NCBI RefSeq assembly: GCF_002968635.1
Contig: NZ_PVBN01000003.1
Location: 496,001 to 560,000, forward strand
Length of the DNA: 64,000 nt
Origin: Neorhizobium alkalisoli
GTDB taxonomy: Bacteria > Pseudomonadota > Alphaproteobacteria > Rhizobiales > Rhizobiaceae
Direction: 5' to 3'
Both the position numbers and the translations under genes were made by a program. The first letter of the stretch is position 1. Each line of letters begins with the position of its first letter. The notes under the pieces are model-generated. The model had not been told where the DNA came from and made no database searches. It saw only the letters and a program-made list of their open reading frames with translations. Positions 8,248 to 16,306 of this stretch are shown here, piece after piece.

Positions 8248-9069
8248 TCAAGCGGCTCTGATGACATCCAGCGGAGTCACGTTCGATGTGTTGGACCTCG
8301 CATGGCGCATGGCCCAATCGAGTGCGAAATCCGCAACCTCTTCCCAGCCAGGATCGATGCAGGTCCAGTGGGAACGATTCTTGAATATCTTGAAAGCGGT
8401 AGCCGATGGCGCCCGCTTCTGCTTGTTATAGATCGACTTGGTCATGCTGGCGTCGGCGATCAAGTCCAGCCCACCGCCGATGAGGAGCAACGGTGCACGG
8501 TTGGGATTGTCCCAGCGAACCTTGCCGACCGAGGTCAGAATGCCGTCCCAGTAGACCTTGCCCGCCGTCGGCACGATATAGCGATCGTAGTAGTATTCGA
8601 CCTGATCCGGAGGCAGCGTGTTCGCGAAGCGCTTGCCGAAGAACCTGCGCGACATGTGCATGACACGGCTCCAACTTCCCCACGATCCCAGCACCGGGAG
8701 CGCCGAGACGATCGCATGGATGCCGAGCCGGACGCCCGTTGTCGGCGCGGGGTCGATAGCGACACCCGCAACCCCCAGACTGCGATCGAGCAGCATCTGC
8801 GTGAAGACGCCACCTGCGGAATGTCCGATTAGGATCGGCTGCTCCGGCAACTTGCGGATTTCCGCCTCGAGATGGTCGACGATGCCTTTGACGCCGATCG
8901 TCTTGAGCTTGGGATGCGGGCTGGCGCGGAGGTCGCCCGGGTCGCGGTCGTTATAGGGCCAGTTCGGCGCGACTACGTTATAGCCCTTCGCTTCGTAGTG
9001 GGCTTTGAAGCCTTCCCAGCTCTTCGCATTGAGCCACGCCCCATGGATAAGCATGATAGTCTTGGTCAT
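8248..9069 (-). CDS. Alpha/beta hydrolase (AB hydrolase superfamily)
   Basis: 273-residue cytoplasmic hydrolase. It opens with MTKTIMLIHGAWLNAKSWEG, giving the HG oxyanion motif at residues 9-10; the nucleophile Ser84 is in GHSAGG and the likely catalytic His is in NRSHWTCIDPGWE near the C-terminus. ATG 9069 has GGAG 9 bases upstream; longer readings lack one. It lies 43 bases after the Tat hydrolase on the same strand, so they are probably one transcript starting upstream of 10090. Esterase or lactonase activity is plausible; the substrate is unknown. Confidence 0.85.
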   Translation of the reverse strand: MTKTIMLIHGAWLNAKSWEGFKAHYEAKGYNVVAPNWPYNDRDPGDLRASPHPKLKTIGVKGIVDHLEAEIRKLPEQPILIGHSAGGVFTQMLLDRSLGVAGVAIDPAPTTGVRLGIHAIVSALPVLGSWGSWSRVMHMSRRFFGKRFANTLPPDQVEYYYDRYIVPTAGKVYWDGILTSVGKVRWDNPNRAPLLLIGGGLDLIADASMTKSIYNKQKRAPSATAFKIFKNRSHWTCIDPGWEEVADFALDWAMRHARSNTSNVTPLDVIRAA

Positions 9070-9112
9070 TGAAATTCTCCAAGTTATCTGATGGAAACAC
9101 ACGCCCGCTGCG

Positions 9113-10090
9113 TCAGCTCTGGAAGAAGGCCAAGAGATCGGGATTGACGACATCCGGATGCGTCGTGCACAGACCGTGCGGCAGACCCGGATAGGTTTTC
9201 AACATTCCCTTCCTAAGCAACTTGACGGAGAGCGGCGCGGAGTCGGCGTAAGGCACGATTTGGTCGTCGTCACCATGCATCACCAGGACAGGCAGATCGA
9301 TCCTCTTGAGGTCCTCGGTGAAATCTGTCTCCGAAAAGGCCTTGATGCAGTCATAGTGCGCCTTTGCGCCGCCCATCATGCCTTGCCGCCACCAATTCTG
9401 GATGACGCCTTCGGAAGCCTGTGCGCCCGGACGGTTGAACCCGTAGAAAGGGCCGGCCGGTACGTCGCGGAAGAACTGAGCGCGGTTTGCGATGAGTGCG
9501 GCGCGGAAGCCGTCGAAGACTTCGATAGGCAGGCCGCCCGGGTTCTTTTCGGACTTTACCATGATCGGCGGGACGGCACCGATGATGACGGCCTTCGAGA
9601 CACGGCCGGGTTTGGCGCGGGCAACATAGTGGACAACTTCGCCGCCGCCCGTCGAGTGACCAACGTGGATGGCGTTTTTGAGGTCGAGCTTCTCGGCGAG
9701 TGCCGCGACGTCGGCCGCGTAGGTGTCCATCTCATTGCCGATGTAGGTCTGCGTCGAACGCCCGTGGCCGCGCCGGTCGTGGGCGATGACACGGAAGCCC
9801 TCCCCAAAGAAGAACATCATCTGATTGTCCCAGTCGTCAGCCGAGAGCGGCCAGCCGTGATGGAAGACGATCGCCTGGGCGTCCTTCGGGCCCCAGTCCT
9901 TGTAGAAGATTTCGGTGCCGTCGGTCGTGGTGATGTAGGCCATTGTCATATTCCCCTGTTCGGTTGCGGTGGATTGGATGGCTGCTGAGGCCCTCTTCGG
10001 AAGCGACGCGAACGCCGCCGCAGCACCTCCTGCGAGGAGGAAGTCACGCCGGGTGGCGCCCAGTTGCATTGCGATGGCGGTACCATTCAT
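9113..10090 (-). CDS. Exported (Tat) chloroperoxidase/arylesterase-like alpha/beta hydrolase
   Basis: 325 residues. A Tat leader (ATRRDFLLAGGAAAAFASL) precedes a full cofactor-free haloperoxidase/esterase domain: HHGWPLSADDWDNQ oxyanion loop, nucleophile in GHSTGGGE, acid in VMHGDDDQIVP and His in GLPHGLC. ATG 10090 has GGGAGA 5 bases upstream. An internal MTMAYITTTDGTEI after the leader matches the normal start of cytoplasmic relatives, so the leader looks like a later addition or an alternative start. A copy of the 29-bp motif lies 71 bases upstream, which suggests control by the large regulator at 11080-13869. Confidence 0.88.
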   Translation of the reverse strand: MNGTAIAMQLGATRRDFLLAGGAAAAFASLPKRASAAIQSTATEQGNMTMAYITTTDGTEIFYKDWGPKDAQAIVFHHGWPLSADDWDNQMMFFFGEGFRVIAHDRRGHGRSTQTYIGNEMDTYAADVAALAEKLDLKNAIHVGHSTGGGEVVHYVARAKPGRVSKAVIIGAVPPIMVKSEKNPGGLPIEVFDGFRAALIANRAQFFRDVPAGPFYGFNRPGAQASEGVIQNWWRQGMMGGAKAHYDCIKAFSETDFTEDLKRIDLPVLVMHGDDDQIVPYADSAPLSVKLLRKGMLKTYPGLPHGLCTTHPDVVNPDLLAFFQS

Positions 10091-10160
10091 GTCCGTCTCC
10101 CTGGAAGCTTGGATGCCTCTGTTGACGAAGATCAACGTGCCTGACGGACGGCAGTAAAAC

Positions 10161-10189
10161 GAGTTAAGGGTCGTAAATTGATGAAAATC
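10161..10189 (-). promoter_or_regulatory. 29-bp motif, copy 1 (upstream of Tat hydrolase)
   Basis: Plus-strand core GTCGTAAATTGATGAAAA within 10161-10189. It matches copies at 10394 (23 of 29 identical) and 11043 (22 of 29), all in the same orientation. It splits into units of about 10 bp (GTTAAGGGTC, GTAAATTGAT, GAAAATC), which suits an OmpR-type winged-helix protein binding direct repeats. It sits 71 bases before the hydrolase start. Repetition is seen; the binding protein is inferred. Confidence 0.55.
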
Positions 10190-10215
10190 AAAACCCTCGC
10201 CGCTGCGAAGGAAAG

Positions 10216-10241
10216 AAAAAGGGGCCGGAAATTCCCGCCCC
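10216..10241 (-). terminator. Intrinsic terminator, leftward
   Basis: Read on the minus strand, GGGGC and GCCCC (10221-10225 with 10237-10241) close a stem with one C-C mismatch, two more G-C pairs and an AAATT-type loop, followed directly by TTTTT (10216-10220). It would stop transcripts coming from the DJ-1-like gene or from motif copy 2. Confidence 0.6.
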
Positions 10242-10393
10242 CTGAAGAAAGAACGGTAGGCATTGTTGGTGTCGAAACCGAAGTGTCAGTCCGGCCTTGC
10301 GAAGAAGATCGTGTCGTTAGTGCAGGCGTCGCCCGTGATGATCGGTCACGGGGTCGTGATGTCAGGAGGGTAGTCGCCGGTTCAGACGCGCGC

Positions 10394-10422
10394 GAATTAG
10401 GCGTCGTAAATCGATGAAAGCC
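10394..10422 (-). promoter_or_regulatory. 29-bp motif, copy 2
   Basis: Core GTCGTAAATCGATGAAAG at 10402-10419, 23 of 29 bases identical to copy 1. It lies just past the stop of the DJ-1-like gene and about 150 bases before a leftward terminator, with no recognisable gene between. It could start a short non-coding transcript or belong to a lost gene. Confidence 0.5.
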
Positions 10423-10437
10423 TGGCCGCCGGGCGCG

Positions 10438-10992
10438 TCAGACGTGGCCGTCCCGGCGCATATCGACGACGACATTTATCAAGGCGCGGGCGGCGCAGAG
10501 CGGAGATTCGTCGTTGTCGCCGAGGATCAGCAATCCGTTGCCCGCACCCTCCGGCGCAAGGAGTAGGTGCTTGCCTGGGACCAGCGCCACGGGTTTGCCG
10601 ACATCAAGGAAATCCCGAACAAGAGCAGCGACCCCGAAGTTGTCGTCGGTCCATATCTTACCTGACAGGCCGATACAGAAGGCGGCCGCGAAGTCATCGA
10701 CGACGATTTGATCAAGTCCGAGCGTGTCGGCGAGGTCGTCGCGAGCTATGCGATCGCTCCTGAACCGCTGGACCGCAGTATCCGACAGTCCGGCGGAATG
10801 CATCCCCTCGATGAGGTTGGGTGGACCACCCAAGGGTGTGGCCAAGACTACCTCCGACCCAAGTTTCTTGAACGCGTAGTAGGGTGTCGCGATCCTCGCC
10901 AGGTCCACTTCCGGATTTCCTGCCCCGCCCTCGCCCTCGCCCTCGCCCTCGACGATCAGTATCAGAAAGCGCGTAGCGGCCTCTTCGTTCAT
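10438..10992 (-). CDS. DJ-1/PfpI-like protein lacking the nucleophile
   Basis: 184 residues aligned by eye to the DJ-1/PfpI (Hsp31-like) family: ATPYYAFKKLGSEVVLATPL, then VQRFRSD, then LDVGKPVALVPGKHLLL. Family enzymes carry YPGGHG and a Cys nucleophile in VALVCHAP; here these read FCIGLSG and VALVPGKH, so neither the Cys nor the GG-H motif is present. The N-terminus shows EGEGEGEG, coded by four in-frame GAGGGC hexamers (10927-10950), where relatives have VTSHGE. It is either a non-catalytic paralog or a decaying gene. Motif copy 3 lies 51 bases upstream. Confidence 0.7.
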   Translation of the reverse strand: MNEEAATRFLILIVEGEGEGEGGAGNPEVDLARIATPYYAFKKLGSEVVLATPLGGPPNLIEGMHSAGLSDTAVQRFRSDRIARDDLADTLGLDQIVVDDFAAAFCIGLSGKIWTDDNFGVAALVRDFLDVGKPVALVPGKHLLLAPEGAGNGLLILGDNDESPLCAARALINVVVDMRRDGHV

Positions 10993-11042
10993 CTTGTTCT
11001 CCTGCTCTGCGCATAATCATCGTGCGTGCAAGGACGGAGAAC

Positions 11043-11071
11043 GAGTTTAGAGTTGTAAATTCGTGTAAATT
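11043..11071 (-). promoter_or_regulatory. 29-bp motif, copy 3 (upstream of DJ-1-like gene)
   Basis: Core GTTGTAAATTCGTGTAAATT at 11052-11071; 22 of 29 bases match copy 1. Here the 10-bp direct repeat is clearest (GTAAATTCGT then GTAAATTC). It lies in the 87-base space between the regulator stop and the DJ-1-like start. Confidence 0.55.
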
Positions 11072-11079
11072 CAATGCCG

Positions 11080-13869
11080 TCAGGGAGAGACCGCGCTGGT
11101 CAGGACTGGTGCCGAAATGCCTGCCCCGCCCGCGGCAATCGCCGCGAGGTCACGTTCAATCCGCCATTTCCACGCATAGGCGCCATCATGCCAAGCGGCC
11201 TCGGCTCCCACCTTCAGCTGTTCCATCGCAAACGCGGTCGCCTGGTCCTCGCGACCTTCGGACAGAATGACCACCGCCTTCACCCGATGGAGTTCCGGTA
11301 GGCACCACCTTTCGCCGGAATTCCCACACTGCTCAATTGCGCCATCGATCATCCTCCCTGCCTCGGAATGACGCGACAGCGCGGCGAGCGCTCGGGCTGC
11401 GACCGATTGGAAGTAGGTCTGAAACAACGTGAAGCCCGCAGCCGAAAGCGTTTCCATCGCCGATCTCAGCAATCGCATGCATTCATCCGGGTGGCTCTGC
11501 CGAAGCATCAATTCGGCCTCGAAGCAATCGGCGTAGCGGTGCCAGACATCGAGCGACAGCGCCTTCGTTTGCTCTCTGAGTTGGGAGATATATTCTGCCG
11601 CGAGGTCATTGCGGCCGCCCAGGAGCGCAATCGGGCAGGCAGCCTCGGCGAGGACGTTCGAAAGCGAGAGTGTGTGGCCGATATCCTGAGCGTAGTGCAC
11701 CGTCTCGCGCACTTCACCCAACGCCTCCTCTTCCTCGCCGATCGCCCACAAAGCCCGGGCGAGGATGATGCGGGCCGTGACGCGCTGATCGAACTGGAAC
11801 CGAATGGAATGTTGACCCCCTCGAAGCCCCGAATACTCCCGCAGCATCTGCCGAAGTTCGTCGATGGATTCCGAGTGACGGCCCTGCCAATGAAGCGTAG
11901 CACCGCGCATCCGCCTTCCGATGATGGCGTCGGTGGGATCGGCGGAAGAACCCGCTAGCGCTCCGAACTTGTCGGCGAACTCCATCCCCAGCGCAGGCTG
12001 GGCGCGATTGATGGCGTCTACCCACAAGGCCCAGATGGCGCGCAGCTGATGATCGACATCGCCGATTTCCTCGGCGATCGTGAGCGCCGTAGACCACGCC
12101 CGGATTCCGTATTCCGGCGCGTCGGTCGACCGCATCTGCGGCCAGCCGAGCGCGGCATAGAGCTTCATGCGGCGGCGCTCATCCAGTCCGGGGTGTTCCT
12201 CCAAATAGGCTATCGCACGGGTGACTGCGACGAAGCACTCGTCCAGCAACGACAGCCTGAAGAGCAACGGCAGGCTCGCCACCGTAAGCCTCACGCCAAG
12301 CAGTTGGTCGCCCTGGTCGCTGAACGACCAATCTAGTCCGGATCGCAGGTTCGCCACGAGCGAGGCATAGTCTTCCGACCAGTCGTCGACCGCGGTCGAA
12401 TAGAGTTCCTGTTCGGCGCGCCCAAGCCTATCCTCGATATATCCGGCGAGGCGGGACATCGTCGTGTTCGTGCCGTCTGACTCTGCCAGCTTCTCGGTCG
12501 CATAAATACGTGTCGTGTCCAGCAGGCGATAACGTGTCCCCGCCGAATGCGTATCCGCGCTGACAAGCGATTTAGAGACGAGAGAGGCGAGGTCGTCCTC
12601 GGGGAATTCTCCCGAGAGCACCTTTTCGGCCGCGTCGCCGCCGAACCAACCGCGGAACACGGAAAGCTCCTGCAGCGCCGTGCGCTCCGACGGCGAAAGG
12701 ATTGTGTAGCTCCAATCCAATGTCGCACGTAGTGTCTGATGCCTCGGCAATGCGGTGCGCCGGCCTCGTGTCAGAAGGCGGAAGCAGTCGGAGAGCGACG
12801 CAGCCAGCCCCTGCACGCTGATCGCCTCGAGCCGGCCCGCCGCCAGCTCGATCGCGAGCGCGATACCGTCCAGCCTCGAGCAGATGTCCATCACGTGTGG
12901 CGCGTCGTCGTCGGAGAGTTCGTAGCTCCCGAGACACGCGTCGGCGCGCTCGACGAACAATTGCACCGCTGGCGATGCCAAGGCATCTCTCGCATTGCCT
13001 ATCGACGACGGCACCTCGAGCGGTGGCAGGCGATGGACCCGCTCGCCGTCCGCCCTGAGCGGCTCACGGCTGGTCGCGAGAATGCGGGTGGACGGCGATG
13101 CCGCCGTTATAGCCTCCACCATCGGTGCCACGCCGTCGACAGCCTGTTCGCAGCTGTCCAGCACCAGAAGCACCTCCCGCTGCGAAAGGTATTCGCCGAT
13201 GTCGCGGATGATGTCGTTCGAACGGGCAAGGATTCCGAGCGCCGACGCGATGGTGGTCGGGATTAGTCCGGGTTGGGCGACTTCGGAGAGATCGATCCAA
13301 ACCGCTTCGGGCATTCCCTCGCCCGCGATTACGGCCCGCGCCACCGTCGTTTTCCCGATACCACCTGGCCCGACGATGGTCAGCAGCCGGGAGCGACGCA
13401 GTTGCGCGGCCACAAGAGCGATGGATTGCTCCCGCCCAAAAATTCGGGGCGCCACCGGATGGCCAGAAGGAAGCGCCGGAGGGGCTGCCGAAGACGTGCC
13501 GACCCGCTCTGGGATCATTTGCGCGATGAACGTATAGCCCCGTCCGGGAACGTTCGCGATGAACTTCGACTCCCGTTGCGTGTCGTCCAGCGCCTTCCTC
13601 AGCGCGGATATGTGGACCCGCAGATTGGCCTCCTCTACGAAGGTATCCGGCCAGACGTGTTTGATGATCTCGGCGTTGGTCTTCAGCTCTCCGGAATGCG
13701 AAGCAAGGAAGATAAGGATGTCGGCGGCCCGGCTGCCGAGCGGCACCGTTCGGCCGTCGCGAAGAAGCGTGCGTCGGCTCGGTGCTATCGTGAACGGTCC
13801 AAAATGTATGTCGCTCACCGGATGTCTCGCGACTCGATTATAAAACTGCTGTAATCGGAATATGGGCAC
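11080..13869 (-). CDS. Winged-helix/NB-ARC-type ATPase transcriptional regulator with TPR-like C-terminus
   Basis: 929 residues. An OmpR-type winged helix occupies about 20-110 (FGPFTIAPSRRTLLRDG, EANLRVHISALRKAL, FIANVPGRGYTF). A P-loop NTPase follows: Walker A in VGPGGIGKTT (near 165), Walker B-like EVLLVLDSCEQ, sensor ILATSREPL and the family mark CSRLDGIALAIELAAGRLEA. The last about 450 residues are helical and repeat-like, probably a ligand or partner sensor. Such proteins are single-component activators of adjacent enzyme genes. It precedes the DJ-1-like and hydrolase genes on the same strand and is the best candidate to bind the 29-bp motifs. The inducer is unknown. Confidence 0.85.
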   Translation of the reverse strand: MPIFRLQQFYNRVARHPVSDIHFGPFTIAPSRRTLLRDGRTVPLGSRAADILIFLASHSGELKTNAEIIKHVWPDTFVEEANLRVHISALRKALDDTQRESKFIANVPGRGYTFIAQMIPERVGTSSAAPPALPSGHPVAPRIFGREQSIALVAAQLRRSRLLTIVGPGGIGKTTVARAVIAGEGMPEAVWIDLSEVAQPGLIPTTIASALGILARSNDIIRDIGEYLSQREVLLVLDSCEQAVDGVAPMVEAITAASPSTRILATSREPLRADGERVHRLPPLEVPSSIGNARDALASPAVQLFVERADACLGSYELSDDDAPHVMDICSRLDGIALAIELAAGRLEAISVQGLAASLSDCFRLLTRGRRTALPRHQTLRATLDWSYTILSPSERTALQELSVFRGWFGGDAAEKVLSGEFPEDDLASLVSKSLVSADTHSAGTRYRLLDTTRIYATEKLAESDGTNTTMSRLAGYIEDRLGRAEQELYSTAVDDWSEDYASLVANLRSGLDWSFSDQGDQLLGVRLTVASLPLLFRLSLLDECFVAVTRAIAYLEEHPGLDERRRMKLYAALGWPQMRSTDAPEYGIRAWSTALTIAEEIGDVDHQLRAIWALWVDAINRAQPALGMEFADKFGALAGSSADPTDAIIGRRMRGATLHWQGRHSESIDELRQMLREYSGLRGGQHSIRFQFDQRVTARIILARALWAIGEEEEALGEVRETVHYAQDIGHTLSLSNVLAEAACPIALLGGRNDLAAEYISQLREQTKALSLDVWHRYADCFEAELMLRQSHPDECMRLLRSAMETLSAAGFTLFQTYFQSVAARALAALSRHSEAGRMIDGAIEQCGNSGERWCLPELHRVKAVVILSEGREDQATAFAMEQLKVGAEAAWHDGAYAWKWRIERDLAAIAAGGAGISAPVLTSAVSP

Positions 13870-14196
13870 TGCTCAATCAGCTGCATTTTTGCAAGCAGTC
13901 ACCAGGACTTGCAACCGCCACGATGGAGATTTAACGAAAGTCTTATTGGTTTTTTCGGTCCGGCTTTGCCTATTCGAGCTAACCCTGCTCGATCGCCGAA
14001 AGAGGCTGGCATTAACTGCATCAGAATCCGCGATCGAAAATTGATCAGCCGAACGGGCCGCAATTCGCGATCTGGAAACGGTCTTCGCTAAGGCACTTCT
14101 TGAATCCACCAAGGCACTGTCGGCGCTACTGCGCCTTCACTCGATGAAATTGTTTTGTCTTCCGGGGTCTTCGGGAGGACGGCCCGTTTTACAGTC
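13870..14196. other. Intergenic region between regulator and phosphodiesterase operon
   Basis: About 330 bases between divergent transcripts. Short reading frames exist on both strands but have no ribosome site or recognisable motif. I see no gene here; the right edge grades into the Pho-box-like array. Confidence 0.4.
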
Positions 14197-14246
14197 CTGT
14201 GACAGAACTGAAAGAAAGCTGGAAAACTCTGTAACCGGCCTGACAC
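14197..14246 (+). promoter_or_regulatory. Tandem Pho-box-like repeats before the phosphodiesterase/ABC operon
   Basis: CTG triplets start at 14197, 14208, 14219, 14229 and 14240, that is with spacing 11, 11, 10, 11. The units include CTGTGACAGAA and CTGTAACCGGC followed by CTGACAC. PhoB binds 11-bp direct repeats of CTGTCAT type, so this array fits a PhoB-activated promoter. It ends about 70 bases before the GTG at 14316. Repeat spacing is seen; PhoB binding is inferred. Confidence 0.6.
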
Positions 14247-14315
14247 GATAGCGCTCTAAGGAACCGTAAACACCTTCGCCCCTGCGGAAGGTACTTGCGA
14301 GACCGGAGAACTGCC

Positions 14316-15143
14316 GTGAAAATCATCCAGATTACCGACACCCATTTCAGCCCGGAAAAGCAGCACTTCAACGGCAATTGGGCGCCGCTTCTGAACTGGA
14401 TCGAAGACGCTGGCGCCGATCTCATCATTCATACCGGCGATCTCACGGTCGATGGCGCAGACAAGGCGGAAGACATTACCTTCTGCATGGATCTGATGCG
14501 CCAGGTATCGGTCCCGATGCTGATCGTGCCCGGCAACCACGATGTCGGCCATTTACCCGGCTCCGCCCAGCCGGTGAATGCCGAGCGTCTCAAGCGCTGG
14601 CGTGATCTCGCAGGCGAGGACCGTTGGTTTCACGACGCCGGCGAATGGCGTGTCGTCGGGCTTAATTCGCTACTCCTCGGCCAGGAGAACCACGAAGAAG
14701 AGACACAATTCGAATGGCTCAGCAAAACACTGGAAAACGCGAAAAATCGCCGCATCGCCCTCTTTGCTCATAAGCCGCTTTTCGTCGACGAACCATATGA
14801 GGGCGATACCGGTTACTGGGGCGCGCGGCCGAAGGAACGGGCCCAGCTTTTCGACCTGCTCGCCGCGCATGACGTGGCGCTTTTTGCCAGCGGCCACCTG
14901 CATTGGGCATGGCAGGGCCGTCATGAGAATATGGCACTCACCTGGTGTCCCTCGGCTGCCTTCATCATCGACAAGCTGGAGCGTGAAATGCCGGGCGAGC
15001 GCCTGATCGGTGCCGCTGTTCACACCTTTGGCGACGACGTACAGACTGAGATCGTCGCCGTGCCCGGCATGACCGCCTATGTCATCGACGACGTTATCGA
15101 CGAGGTTTATCCGCGTCCGGTGAAGACGGAGGCGGCCGAATGA
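14316..15143 (+). CDS. Calcineurin-like phosphodiesterase (CpdA/GpdQ group)
   Basis: 275-residue metallophosphoesterase, cytoplasmic (no signal peptide). All metal motifs of class III cyclic-nucleotide/glycerophosphodiesterases are present: ITDTHFS (Asp8, His10), HTGDLT (Asp42), VPGNHDVG (about 75), FAHKP and ASGHLHWAW. GTG 14316 has GGAGAA 6 bases upstream. Its stop overlaps the start of the ABC ATPase gene (ATGA), so it is the first gene of an importer operon. The simplest role is to hydrolyse the imported phosphodiester inside the cell. The exact substrate (glycerophosphodiester, cyclic nucleotide or another) cannot be read from the sequence. Confidence 0.88.
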   Translation: MKIIQITDTHFSPEKQHFNGNWAPLLNWIEDAGADLIIHTGDLTVDGADKAEDITFCMDLMRQVSVPMLIVPGNHDVGHLPGSAQPVNAERLKRWRDLAGEDRWFHDAGEWRVVGLNSLLLGQENHEEETQFEWLSKTLENAKNRRIALFAHKPLFVDEPYEGDTGYWGARPKERAQLFDLLAAHDVALFASGHLHWAWQGRHENMALTWCPSAAFIIDKLEREMPGERLIGAAVHTFGDDVQTEIVAVPGMTAYVIDDVIDEVYPRPVKTEAAE

Positions 15144-16306
15144 GTGCGCTTTCCCTTCGCGGCATCCACAAGTCCTTTTCCGCTAATCAGATTCTCAAGG
15201 GCGTCAGCCTGGATGCCGGCGAGAACGAATTCATCGCGTTGGTGGGTCCTTCGGGCTGCGGCAAGAGCACTTTGCTCCGCATCCTCGCGGGCCTGGAAAG
15301 CGCCGATGGCGGCGAGATTGTCGTCGGCGACCGCGACCTCTCGCCCGTGCCCGCAGCGGACCGCAACATTGCCATGGTGTTCCAGTCCTACGCGCTTTAC
15401 CCGCATCTGACGGCCGCGCAGAACATCGCCGTGCCGCTCGTCATGCGCAATCTGACCCGCCTACAACGGCTGCCGCTCGTCGGCCCGCTGATGCCCGGCC
15501 AGCGCAAGGCAATCGCCAACATCAAACGCGAAGTGCGCGACATGGCAGCGTCACTGAAGATCGACCACCTGATCGACCGCAAGCCCGGCCAGATGTCCGG
15601 CGGCCAGCGCCAGCGTGTCGCGCTCGGCCGCGCCATGGTGCGTCGACCGGCCGTCTTCCTGATGGACGAGCCACTGTCGAACCTCGACGCCAACCTGCGT
15701 GTTCACGCCCGCGGCGAGATCGTCGAACTGCATCGCCGTGCTGGCGTTCCGACCATCTACGTCACCCATGACCAGGCCGAAGCCCTCTCCATGGCCGACC
15801 GTGTCGCTGTGATGATCGGCGGCTCGCTGCTGCAACTCGCCTCGCCGCAGGTGATCTACGACGATCCGCAGCATGTCGAGGTGGCAAAGTTCATCGGCCA
15901 GCCGCGCATCAATCTTTTCGCATCACAGGCCGCACCGGACGGTACGGTCGCGTTCGGCGATATCCGCCTTAGGTCTGCCGAAAAGCTTACCCCAGGCACG
16001 CCCGTCACGATCGGCATTCGACCGGAATTCGTGGCCGTCAACCGCAACGGTCAGCATGGCCTGCCCGCCCGCATCGACCGTGTCGAATTCCTGGGTTCGG
16101 AAATCATCCTTTATTGCCGCCTCGATGCGATCGGCGAAACGGTGATCGCCAAACTGTCGCCGGCCGAAGGTACAGGCCTTGCCGTCGGGATGTCCGTGCG
16201 CCTGGAATTCGCACCCGACCGACTGTTCGTCTTTGCCGAAAACGGCCGACGCCTTCCCTCTTTCCCCATGAGCGCAGACGTCGCGCTGGAGACGGCTAAT
16301 GGCTGA
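15140..16306 (+). CDS. Ugp/Mal-type ABC importer ATPase
   Basis: 388 residues of the UgpC/MalK class. Walker A is GPSGCGKST, Q-loop MVFQSYALYPHL, signature MSGGQRQRVALGRAMV, Walker B VFLMDEPLSNLD and H-loop YVTHDQAEAL; a TOBE-type regulatory domain fills the last about 130 residues (TIGIRPEF). Between Q-loop and signature there is a longer than usual segment with RLQRLPLVGPLMPGQRKAI. It overlaps the phosphodiesterase gene by 4 bases and the permease gene by 8. It is the only ATPase of this class in the window, so it may also power the ATPase-less importer at 39.4-42.5 kb. Confidence 0.92.
   Translation: MSALSLRGIHKSFSANQILKGVSLDAGENEFIALVGPSGCGKSTLLRILAGLESADGGEIVVGDRDLSPVPAADRNIAMVFQSYALYPHLTAAQNIAVPLVMRNLTRLQRLPLVGPLMPGQRKAIANIKREVRDMAASLKIDHLIDRKPGQMSGGQRQRVALGRAMVRRPAVFLMDEPLSNLDANLRVHARGEIVELHRRAGVPTIYVTHDQAEALSMADRVAVMIGGSLLQLASPQVIYDDPQHVEVAKFIGQPRINLFASQAAPDGTVAFGDIRLRSAEKLTPGTPVTIGIRPEFVAVNRNGQHGLPARIDRVEFLGSEIILYCRLDAIGETVIAKLSPAEGTGLAVGMSVRLEFAPDRLFVFAENGRRLPSFPMSADVALETANG

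Noticed and set aside
10178..10417. 79-codon plus-strand reading frame in the hydrolase locus.
   Set aside because: It runs through two copies of the repeated motif and the terminator, has no ribosome site and no recognisable sequence.
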